A stretch of 64,000 nt of DNA. Origin: Flavobacteriaceae bacterium (lineage in GTDB: Bacteria > Bacteroidota > Bacteroidia > Flavobacteriales > Flavobacteriaceae). Position 1 is the first letter of the stretch, and each line of letters opens with the position of its first letter. A program made the translations under genes and the position numbers. Where the stretch lies: assembly GCA_947453195.1 (NCBI GenBank), contig CANGFO010000005.1, forward strand, positions 1 through 64,000, in the 5' to 3' direction. A model generated the notes under the pieces. The model did no database searches. It had not been told where the DNA came from and worked only from the letters and a program-made list of their open reading frames with translations. This document shows, piece by piece, positions 39,073-46,502 of the stretch.

Positions 39073-39682
39073 GAATGAGTAGGGCTTTTATTGTTTTTTG
39101 TATGTGTTGTGTTAAATCGTTTGATATGTAATTTTCGTATTTTTCATCTGAATCTAATTGAAGTAATTCTGCAAAATAGCTTTTATTCATATGGAAATGA
39201 GTCGTTGTCCCTATGATAACGGGTGGTATTAAGGCAATATTGATATTAGATTGAAAGATCCCTTTTTCTTGTCCTTCATGGATAATGTTTTCTAATAGCT
39301 TTAAATTATTCCTTTTAACCTGTGTGAATTCTTCTAAATTCAGCTCTCTTTTAGTTGTAGAGAGTTCAAAATGCACTATTTGATACATACACCGATTGGA
39401 GTTAATTCTCTGAATGTAGTATTCAATAAGCTTTTCAATCTTCTCAATAGGAGAGATGTTTTCTGTAGAAAGCGATTCTAAATGCAGCTGCAGTCCAGAT
39501 ATTCTATATAAAACTAGGGCTTCAAGAAGCTTTTCTTTGGATCCAAAATAATAAGAAATCATTGCAACGTTGATGTTTGCAATTTTGGCGATTTCTCTAA
39601 CGGAAGTTCCATCAAAACCTTCTTCGGCAAAAAGTTGCTCAGCTACAAGAAGTATTTCAATTTGTTTTTCGTTGAATTCCAT
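39062..39682 (-). CDS. TetR-family regulator of the efflux operon
   Basis: LLVAEQLFAEEGFDGTSVREIAKIANINVAMISYYFGSKEKLLEALV; overlaps the TolC-like gene start. Confidence 0.93.
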   Translation of the reverse strand: MEFNEKQIEILLVAEQLFAEEGFDGTSVREIAKIANINVAMISYYFGSKEKLLEALVLYRISGLQLHLESLSTENISPIEKIEKLIEYYIQRINSNRCMYQIVHFELSTTKRELNLEEFTQVKRNNLKLLENIIHEGQEKGIFQSNINIALIPPVIIGTTTHFHMNKSYFAELLQLDSDEKYENYISNDLTQHIQKTIKALLIHEN

Positions 39683-39702
39683 TATACATTATTAATCGAT
39701 TG

Positions 39703-39741
39703 CAAAGTTAAACATTTGTTTAAATTAAACACTTGTTTAAT
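39703..39741 (-). promoter_or_regulatory. Two tandem TetR-type palindromes overlapping a -7 element
   Basis: TTAAACATTTGTTTAA (39708-39723) and TTAAACACTTGTTTAA (39725-39740); minus-strand TAACTTTG at 39703-39710. Confidence 0.75.
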
Positions 39742-39902
39742 AAATTATTAACGATTATTTAATGATAAATTCGCTATAGATAATATCTATAGGTTAAATT
39801 TAAATGATTTATTATCAAATAAATGAGATGAATTAATTAAATAAATAATTTAATTTAAATAATTTGTATTTGTTTGAAATAAATAAACAAAAAGTTAGGG
39901 GT

Positions 39903-40469
39903 TTATTCCTGAATCCAGTTGGATAATATGGTTTTTCCGAATGGAGTTAAGATACTTTCAGGATGAAATTGAATTCCTTTTACATTGAACTGTTTGTGTC
40001 GAATTGACATGATTTCTCCGTTTTCGGACAGCGAAGTAATTTCAAGCACTTCTGGAAAATCGACCTTATTGATCACCCAAGAATGATATCGGCCAACTTG
40101 TAATTGCTGAGGTAAGCTGTTGAATAGGTTGTCGTCGCTAGTTTGTGTGATGGTATCTGCCACTCCGTGATGTACGGTGTTTAAATTTAGCAGTGTTGCC
40201 CCAAATACTTCTCCAATAGCTTGATGTCCAAGGCAAATTCCGAGTATTTTTTTTGTTGAAGCATATGTTTTAATAACTGCTAATAAAAGTCCTGATTCTG
40301 AAGGAATTCCAGGTCCTGGTGAAAGTAAAATTGCATCAAAATTTTTAAGTTCTTCCAGTTCTAATTCATCATTTCGAAAAACGATAACTTTACAATTTAG
40401 ATCCTCTAAATAATGAACTAAATTGAAAGTAAAACTATCGTAATTATCTATGAGAGCTATTTTTTTCAT
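39903..40469 (-). CDS. Glutamine amidotransferase, anthranilate/aminodeoxychorismate synthase component II
   Basis: IDNYDSFTFNLVHYL; LSPGPGIPSE; GICLGHQAIGEVFGA; GIQFHPESILTP. Confidence 0.93.
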   Translation of the reverse strand: MKKIALIDNYDSFTFNLVHYLEDLNCKVIVFRNDELELEELKNFDAILLSPGPGIPSESGLLLAVIKTYASTKKILGICLGHQAIGEVFGATLLNLNTVHHGVADTITQTSDDNLFNSLPQQLQVGRYHSWVINKVDFPEVLEITSLSENGEIMSIRHKQFNVKGIQFHPESILTPFGKTILSNWIQE

Positions 40470-40493
40470 AGCGCAAATATAGCATAACTGCAT

Positions 40494-40528
40494 AAAAAAA
40501 ACCTTAAAGAATTTCTTTAAGGTTTTTT
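40494..40528. terminator. Terminator between YceI gene and component II gene
   Basis: aaaaaaaccttaaagaatttctttaaggttttttaa. Confidence 0.8.
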
Positions 40529-40547
40529 AATTATAAAGTTTGTTTTA

Positions 40548-41111
40548 TTAGAACTTTAAATTTACTGTTAATTCAAATTCATCAGCAATAGCTTTATCTC
40601 CTAAGCTGTCAAAGAAACTTCCTGAACCGTATTTGATGCCAAATTTAGTTCTGTCAATTTTTAAAGCTGTAGTAGCTGATCCACCTTTAACTGTAAGTAC
40701 AAAGTTGATAGGATTTGTAACATCTTTAATAGTTAAATCTCCTGTAACATTATAAACTCCGTTTCCTTTATCAGCGATTTTTTTGAAAACTAATTTAGAA
40801 GTTGGGTATTTATCAGTTCCAAAGAAATCATCAGCTTTTAAGTGACCATTTAATTTTCCTTGGTATTCACCAGTTAAATCAGTTGAAGTCAAGCTTGTCA
40901 TATCAACTACAAAAGATCCTCCAGTTAATTTTTTTCCTTTAAAAGTAAGGCTTCCTTCTTTTAAGTTGATAGTTCCACTGTGTTCACCAGTAACTTTTTT
41001 ACCTAACCAAGCAATGCTACTTTTTGCTGCATCTACTTTTTTAACTTGTGCGGTAGCAATTGTTGAAACAGCTACTAATAATGCAATTGCGATTGTTTTT
41101 AAATTTTTCAT
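40548..41111 (-). CDS. YceI family protein
   Basis: Signal peptide; KSSIAWLGKKVTGEHSGTINLKEGSL...GDLTIKDVTNPINFVLT. Confidence 0.92.
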   Translation of the reverse strand: MKNLKTIAIALLVAVSTIATAQVKKVDAAKSSIAWLGKKVTGEHSGTINLKEGSLTFKGKKLTGGSFVVDMTSLTSTDLTGEYQGKLNGHLKADDFFGTDKYPTSKLVFKKIADKGNGVYNVTGDLTIKDVTNPINFVLTVKGGSATTALKIDRTKFGIKYGSGSFFDSLGDKAIADEFELTVNLKF

Positions 41112-41138
41112 TTTTGTTTATTGTTTGGGTTATTGAAA

Positions 41139-41771
41139 TTAAATAGTAATAAATAAGTCTTCGTTTGATTTTCTAACTTTAGCAGCATGTTGTGTAGCAT
41201 CCTCTTCATGACGGTATCCTACAGTAGCAACAAGCGATGCATTTAAGTTTAGTTTGTCTAAGCCTAAAATTTCATTGTATTGCGCTGGTACAAAACCTTC
41301 CATTGGAGTGACATCAATTTTTAATTCAGCAGCAGCATTTAATAAATTACCTAAAGCAAGGTAAGTTTGTTTAGAAGTCCAGATTGGTTTTACTTCTTCT
41401 GGCATGTTTCCGATAGCCCCTTTCATGTAGTCGCCAAATCCAGCTAAAGCCTCAGCAGGAATGCTTCTTGTAGCAGCTACATTGTTAATGTATCCGTCTA
41501 CATCTGCATCAGTTACCGAAGTTTGATTGGCAAAAACGATAAGGTGTGACGCATCTACAATTTGAGCCTGACCCCAAGATGCTCCTAGTAATTTTGCTCT
41601 TACTTCTGGATTTTCAACTACAATTACTTTGTATAATTGTAATCCGAAAGAAGAAGCAGATAAACGAATTGCTTCTTTTAAAGTTGCCAAATCTTCAGCA
41701 GAAACTTTTTTGGTTGCATCGAATTTTTTTGTGGCATAACGCCATTTTGCATTTTCATTAAATTGACTCAT
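41139..41771 (-). CDS. NAD(P)H-dependent nitroreductase-family oxidoreductase
   Basis: WRYATKKFDATKKVS; LSASSFGLQLYKVIVVE; GFVPAQYNEILGL. Confidence 0.92.
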   Translation of the reverse strand: MSQFNENAKWRYATKKFDATKKVSAEDLATLKEAIRLSASSFGLQLYKVIVVENPEVRAKLLGASWGQAQIVDASHLIVFANQTSVTDADVDGYINNVAATRSIPAEALAGFGDYMKGAIGNMPEEVKPIWTSKQTYLALGNLLNAAAELKIDVTPMEGFVPAQYNEILGLDKLNLNASLVATVGYRHEEDATQHAAKVRKSNEDLFITI

Positions 41772-41776
41772 AGTAT

Positions 41777-42235
41777 TTATTTTAAGGTTCTATATTTTTC
41801 TAATAAGGTGTTAAGTTGTACTTTTTCTTCAGGGCTTAAGTTTTCGGCAAATTGATTTTCATATTCAATTACTTTTGGATCTAAAATTTTTAATAATTCC
41901 AACCCTTTGTTGGTGATAAGTACTTCAATTTTTCTTCTATTTTCAGGACAAACTTCTCTTGTAACTAATTCTTTTAAAAGTAATTTATCAATAAGTCTCG
42001 TGGTGTTGCTGTTTTTGGCAAGCATTCTTTCTTGAATGATACACATATTAGCAGGGCAGCCCTTTTGACCTCTCAAAATTCGTAATACATTGTATTGTTC
42101 GCTAGATAAATCATAAGGCTTGATGATTTCATTAAATTTATCAGCAATTACATTTTGAGTATACATAATATTCAAGATGATTTTTTTAGAATCTTCTAGA
42201 TTAATATTTGATTTGATGACTTTTTCAATTTCCAT
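41777..42235 (-). CDS. MarR-family regulator
   Basis: LSSEQYNVLRILRGQKGCPANMCIIQERMLAKNSNTTRLIDKL; start placed at 42235 because the track's extra 19 codons cover the promoter and palindromes. Confidence 0.9.
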   Translation of the reverse strand: MEIEKVIKSNINLEDSKKIILNIMYTQNVIADKFNEIIKPYDLSSEQYNVLRILRGQKGCPANMCIIQERMLAKNSNTTRLIDKLLLKELVTREVCPENRRKIEVLITNKGLELLKILDPKVIEYENQFAENLSPEEKVQLNTLLEKYRTLK

Positions 42236-42248
42236 TATCGCACTCAAT

Positions 42249-42293
42249 ATTTGTAGGTACAAATGTAAATGATTTTTTAGTTGTATATACAAA
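42249..42293 (-). promoter_or_regulatory. MarR promoter with two palindromic operator candidates
   Basis: ATTTGTA-GG-TACAAAT (42249-42264) and TTGTATATACAA (42281-42292); minus-strand TTTG (42290-42293), N22, TACATTTG (42260-42267). Confidence 0.75.
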
Positions 42294-42344
42294 TGTTGTG
42301 TTATTTTTTTGTTAACTTAATAATAATACCAGAAAAAACGGTGG

Positions 42345-42374
42345 TTTGTAAGTGAAAGAAAATTCCTATTTTTG
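42345..42374 (+). promoter_or_regulatory. Promoter TTTG-N18-TATTTTTG for the rhodanese gene
   Basis: TTTG 42345-42348; TATTTTTG 42367-42374; ATG at 42390. Confidence 0.6.
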
Positions 42375-42389
42375 AAAAAAAATATTCAA

Positions 42390-42704
42390 ATGAACTTATC
42401 ACAAGAAGAATGGGCTAGCCAATTGGCAGCAGATACCAATGCAGTAATACTAGACGTGCGAACTGAAGATGAATGGGAAGACGGAATCATTCCGGGAGCG
42501 TTATTAAATGATATTTATAAAGGACAAGGCTTTATATATCGTTTGGAAGAACTGGATAAATCTAAAAATTATTATGTGTATTGCAAAGCTGGAGGAAGAA
42601 GTGCACAAGCTTGTTCGATTATGAATCAAATGGGTTTTTCCAATACGTATAATTTAGAAGGAGGGATGATGCATTGGGAAGGTGCAGTTGTAGCTCCAGA
42701 ATAG
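42390..42704 (+). CDS. Rhodanese-like domain protein
   Basis: VILDVRTEDEWEDGIIPGAL; YVYCKAGGRSAQA. Confidence 0.92.
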   Translation: MNLSQEEWASQLAADTNAVILDVRTEDEWEDGIIPGALLNDIYKGQGFIYRLEELDKSKNYYVYCKAGGRSAQACSIMNQMGFSNTYNLEGGMMHWEGAVVAPE

Positions 42705-42708
42705 TATT

Positions 42709-42743
42709 AAAAAAAGCCTCTAAAAATTTTAGAGGCTTTTTTT
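42709..42743. terminator. Bidirectional terminator
   Basis: aaaaaaagcctctaaaaattttagaggctttttttg. Confidence 0.85.
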
Positions 42744-42759
42744 GTAAATCAATAATTTA

Positions 42760-43020
42760 TTATTTATTGTTACATGGTTTATAAATGGCGCCAGTAGCAA
42801 AATCTACAATTACTCCAGGCCAAAAAAGCAAGATATCAGCAATTAATGCACCGCCTCTAATAGCTCTAGAGGGTTGTCCAGCCACAGGCTTGGTTCTTTG
42901 ACAATCTGAAACTTCACCACCAAAAACTGTAGCGCAACTTGATAAAGAGCATGTTATTAGGATAACTGCTGTTACATTTAATAGTATTTTTTTCATTTCT
43001 TTTTTTTTATTGTTATACAC
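42760..43020 (-). CDS. Small hypothetical lipoprotein
   Basis: VILITCSLSSCATVFGG lipobox. Confidence 0.65.
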   Translation of the reverse strand: MYNNKKKEMKKILLNVTAVILITCSLSSCATVFGGEVSDCQRTKPVAGQPSRAIRGGALIADILLFWPGVIVDFATGAIYKPCNNK

Positions 43021-43167
43021 AAATATAATAATAATTTATATTAGTTATTAATTAGTTCGATATTTCCTGAAAAATTTGAATTTGACGGAAAAAAATGTCG
43101 AACTACTAGAATTAATGATGTTTTTGAGACTTATATTACAGATAGACAATGGTTTACAAAATAAAAA

Positions 43168-43208
43168 AAAGTGGACAATTCTCGAAAAAAATCGAGTTGT
43201 CCACTCTA
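43168..43208 (-). terminator. tmRNA terminator
   Basis: Plus strand aaaaaaaagtggacaattctcgaaaaaaatcgagttgtccact, giving a T run on the minus strand. Confidence 0.85.
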
Positions 43209-43209
43209 G

Positions 43210-43605
43210 TGGAGTCGCCGAGAATCGAACTCGGGTCCAAACAAGCAATCAAAGAGCTTTCTACACGCTTATTTTCTGATTGAATTTTCGATATTCTGCT
43301 TGGCCAGAAACAGCCACAAAATACTTATCTTCTTTAATTTTCGTAACAGCTCCGAAGCTTCACTGTTCTTAGGTTCGTATTTACGATTCCCCTTTGTCGA
43401 CCGCCACAAACCAGAGCTTTCGAGGAGAATCCTGCTTTCCTACCTGGTAGGAGCGTGGCTAATCTTACTATGATTCAGATTATGCAGCAAGAGCGTAGTT
43501 TCCTTCGCCGTTTATAGTTGTGTAAATTCGGATTTACGAGCTGAAAATACAAAGCTCGACGTGCTTACAGTTTAATTCCACTCGCTGTCAAAACCAGTCG
43601 ACCCC
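43210..43605 (-). ncRNA. ssrA: Transfer-messenger RNA (tmRNA)
   Basis: 5' GGGGTCGACTGGTTTTGACAGCGAGTGGAA; tag ORF GGC GAA GGA AAC TAC GCT CTT GCT GCA TAA (GEGNYALAA*) at 43480-43509; 3' GACCCGAGTTCGATTCTCGGCGACTCCA; acceptor-stem complementarity GGGGUCG/CGACUCC. Confidence 0.95.
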
Positions 43606-43640
43606 AAATGTAATGCAGGGCATTGCAAAAACCATGCCTG

Positions 43641-43672
43641 CAAATATACTAACAATAATAGTGCTGTACAAA
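43641..43672 (-). promoter_or_regulatory. tmRNA promoter TTTG-N20-TATATTTG
   Basis: Minus-strand TTTG (43669-43672) and TATATTTG (43641-43648), 36 nt upstream of the mature 5' end. Confidence 0.8.
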
Positions 43673-43710
43673 ATAGTAGAAGAATCAATTGAAAAAGAAA
43701 AGAAGCTAGT

Positions 43711-44910
43711 TTATTCTTCTCGTTCGTCAATCGTTTTAAAAGGATAATCCCCAAATAGCGGTGCTAATTTTTTGGTTTGATACGTTTTTTTAGTGTATTT
43801 ATTGGATATGACAAACATGGTAACCTTTTCTTTTCTCATGTTAATATAACATGAAGTGTTGCCATGCCACCATCCGTTGTGGTAATAAAAAGGTTCGCTT
43901 TCTTCAAATTCTAGCATTCGAATTCCCAAGCCATAATTGCGTTGTCCCTTTCTCTCATTGCTATAACCATGGTAAACCTTTTTAATTAATTCTGGATTTA
44001 AATAGCATTTTGAATATTTTGCCATATCAAATTTTAGTAAATCTCTAGGTGTTGAATATATGTTTTTATCTCCATATACGCCATCTAAATATTCTACTGC
44101 CAAATCCATGTTGCCTTTGTATGAAAGCGATACTTTGCCTTTGTGTTTCGAAGTTTCGTAAACAAAAGTATGGGTCATGCCCAATGGTTTAAAGATCATT
44201 TCTTGCATGGCATCCGGATAAGTTAATCCGGTTACTTTTTCAATAATTAATGCCAACATGGCATAATTGGTATTGCAATAGGCAAAACGGGTATCGGTTT
44301 TTGATTCCAATCCAATGTTTCTGTCTTTCATTACCGAAATGATGTCTGCGTTGGTTAGTTCTTTTTTTCGATCCCAATTACCATCTTCATAAGTAAAATA
44401 AGCATAATTTCTCATTCCGCTACGGTGGTTCAGTAATGTTAATACGGTAACATCTGGATAAGGAAAACTCGGAAGAAACTCGGTTACCTTTTGCTCTAAC
44501 TTAATTTTTCCGGCATCTACAAGCATCAATACAGCAGAGGCAGTTAGCACCTTGCTTACCGATGCAATGTGTAATGGGGTGTCTTTATTGATCGTGTCCT
44601 TTTTATAGCGGTTAGCATAACCATTGTAGTTTTCGTAAAGAATTTTTCCGTTTTGGGCAACCAAAAAACTTACGTTATCTTCTTTATTCCACACTTTGTG
44701 AAAGAAGTTGTCAATTCTAATTTTTTTGTCATTGCAATAACTAGCAGTGAGTTCGGGTAATTTTTCTTGCAGGGGTTGTAAAACTGGAATTCCATTTGAA
44801 TTGGTTTTGGATTCACATGAGACACTTTTCTTTTTTTCTTTGTAGCAAACAATAGACAAGATACTTAATCCAGCAGCTAGAATAATATATAGTAGGTATT
44901 TAAATTTCAT
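43711..44910 (-). CDS. Serine beta-lactamase-like/penicillin-binding-type hydrolase
   Basis: HIASVSKVLTASAVLML (SxxK), FAYCNTNYAML (YxN), YYHNGWWHG (HxG); start MKFKYLLYIILAAGLSILSIVC at 44910. Confidence 0.88.
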   Translation of the reverse strand: MKFKYLLYIILAAGLSILSIVCYKEKKKSVSCESKTNSNGIPVLQPLQEKLPELTASYCNDKKIRIDNFFHKVWNKEDNVSFLVAQNGKILYENYNGYANRYKKDTINKDTPLHIASVSKVLTASAVLMLVDAGKIKLEQKVTEFLPSFPYPDVTVLTLLNHRSGMRNYAYFTYEDGNWDRKKELTNADIISVMKDRNIGLESKTDTRFAYCNTNYAMLALIIEKVTGLTYPDAMQEMIFKPLGMTHTFVYETSKHKGKVSLSYKGNMDLAVEYLDGVYGDKNIYSTPRDLLKFDMAKYSKCYLNPELIKKVYHGYSNERKGQRNYGLGIRMLEFEESEPFYYHNGWWHGNTSCYINMRKEKVTMFVISNKYTKKTYQTKKLAPLFGDYPFKTIDEREE

Positions 44911-45076
44911 TTTATTTGGGATAAAAAAGCAAATATAAATAATACTATTTCTCTCCAAAGCAGATTTTAATAAAGCTATTAACATGTTTTTCACAGTCTA
45001 AAAAAACAGTAGTGTAATTATTTGTTTTTCAGTAAATAGTACTTTTTTTGATACTAATAAAATTTGATGGATTTGT

Positions 45077-45108
45077 TTTGGTAAACGATTTCGTTAATGG
45101 TATTTTTG
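45077..45108 (+). promoter_or_regulatory. Promoter TTTG-N20-TATTTTTG
   Basis: TTTG 45077-45080 and TATTTTTG 45101-45108, 25 nt before the ATG at 45134. Confidence 0.75.
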
Positions 45109-45133
45109 CAAAACAAACTAGAATACGCTGCAC

Positions 45134-46336
45134 ATGAAATTTGGAATTGTTAAAGAAAGAAAATCCCCACCCGACCGAAGAGTTGTTTTTACCCCCGAAG
45201 AATTAGTACGCTTACAAGCTCAGTTTCCAATGGCGGAAGTAAAGGTGGAAAGTTCTGATATTCGAGTTTTTTCGGATGAAGAATATACCAATCTGGGGAT
45301 TTCTGTAACTTCCGATTTGACTGATTGCGAGGTGTTGTTTGGTGTAAAGGAAATCCCAGTGGATGCCTTAATTCCGAATAAAAAATATTTTTTCTTTTCG
45401 CATACCATAAAAAAACAGCCTTACAATAGAAAATTATTGCAAGTAATTTTAGATAAGAATATCGAACTTTACGATCACGAAACAATTGCAGACGCTACGA
45501 ATAAAAGGTTAATTGGCTTTGGCCGATATGCCGGAATTGTTGGTGCATACAATGGTTTTAGAGGATTCGGAATGAAATACGATTTGTTTAATTTACCTAA
45601 AGCAGAAACCCTAAAAAGTCAAGCCGATTTATTGGCAAGATTGAAAAGACAAACCCTTCCTAATATTAAAATTGTGGTTACCGGATATGGTAAAGTTGGA
45701 ATGGGGATAAAAGAAATGCTGGATGGAATGAAAATTAAAGAAGTTAATGTGGAGGATTTTTTAACCAAAAATTTTTCTTCTCCGGTATATACTCAAATAG
45801 ATGTGTTGGATTACAACAAAAGATTGGACGGAAAAATATCGGATAAAAAAGATTTCTATCAACACCCAGAAAATTACACTTCAGATTTTGAGCGATTTTC
45901 TAAAGTAGCCGATATGTTTATTGCGGGACATTTTCATGGAAATGGAGCCCCAGATATTCTAACTAACGCGATGCTAAATGCACCGGATTGTAAAATAAAA
46001 GTTGTTGCCGATGTCTCTTGTGACGTGGATGGACCTATTGCTTGTACCTTAAAAGCTTCAACCATTGCCGATCCATTTTTTGGATATTTACCATTTGAAC
46101 ATAAAGAAGTTCCCTATACGCATCCAGGTTCAATTTTAGTGATGTCGGTTGATAATTTACCTTGTGAATTACCAAAAGATGCCAGCGAAGGATTTGGCGA
46201 AATGTTTATGGAACATGTGATTCCGGCGTTTTTTAACAGTGATAAAGACGGAATTTTACAACGTGCTAAAATTACCGAAAACGGCAAACTTACTCCTCGT
46301 TTTGAATACCTTCAAGATTATGTAGACGGAAAATAA
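45134..46336 (+). CDS. Saccharopine/alanine dehydrogenase-like NAD(P)-dependent oxidoreductase
   Basis: MKFGIVKERKSPPDRRVVFTPEEL; KIVVTGYGKVGMGIKEML. Confidence 0.8.
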   Translation: MKFGIVKERKSPPDRRVVFTPEELVRLQAQFPMAEVKVESSDIRVFSDEEYTNLGISVTSDLTDCEVLFGVKEIPVDALIPNKKYFFFSHTIKKQPYNRKLLQVILDKNIELYDHETIADATNKRLIGFGRYAGIVGAYNGFRGFGMKYDLFNLPKAETLKSQADLLARLKRQTLPNIKIVVTGYGKVGMGIKEMLDGMKIKEVNVEDFLTKNFSSPVYTQIDVLDYNKRLDGKISDKKDFYQHPENYTSDFERFSKVADMFIAGHFHGNGAPDILTNAMLNAPDCKIKVVADVSCDVDGPIACTLKASTIADPFFGYLPFEHKEVPYTHPGSILVMSVDNLPCELPKDASEGFGEMFMEHVIPAFFNSDKDGILQRAKITENGKLTPRFEYLQDYVDGK

Positions 46337-46460
46337 TTTTGGTTTCTTACTTTTTTCAGAATTAAGAAAAGTTTTCGTTAACAACTATTTTAATCGAACT
46401 ATTGGCAGTTTAGATTATAAATGTATTTTTATAATCTATAAATTGGCATGCCAAAATCGA

Positions 46461-46502
46461 TTATCAATTATGAAAAAACTTTTATCAATTATGAAAAAAC
46501 TT
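46461..46502 (+). repeat. 21-bp perfect tandem duplication containing the start codon of the GH97 gene
   Basis: (ttatcaattatgaaaaaactt) x2 at 46461-46481 and 46482-46502. Confidence 0.97.

Noticed and set aside
39742-39900. Very AT-rich 160-bp gap between the TetR gene and component II gene as a possible origin or ncRNA
   Set aside because: No DnaA-box cluster, stable hairpin or ORF recognised; composition is normal for intergenic sequence here.
43048-43279. ORFs 43048..43248 (-) and 43076..43279 (+)
   Set aside because: Overlap the tmRNA terminator and tmRNA 3' end; not credible as proteins.
43572-43754. 60-aa ORF over the tmRNA 5' end and promoter
   Set aside because: Overlaps tmRNA and the end of the beta-lactamase-like gene; non-coding composition.
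45189-45485. Minus-strand ORFs opposite the saccharopine dehydrogenase-like gene
   Set aside because: Shadow ORFs with no start context or domain.
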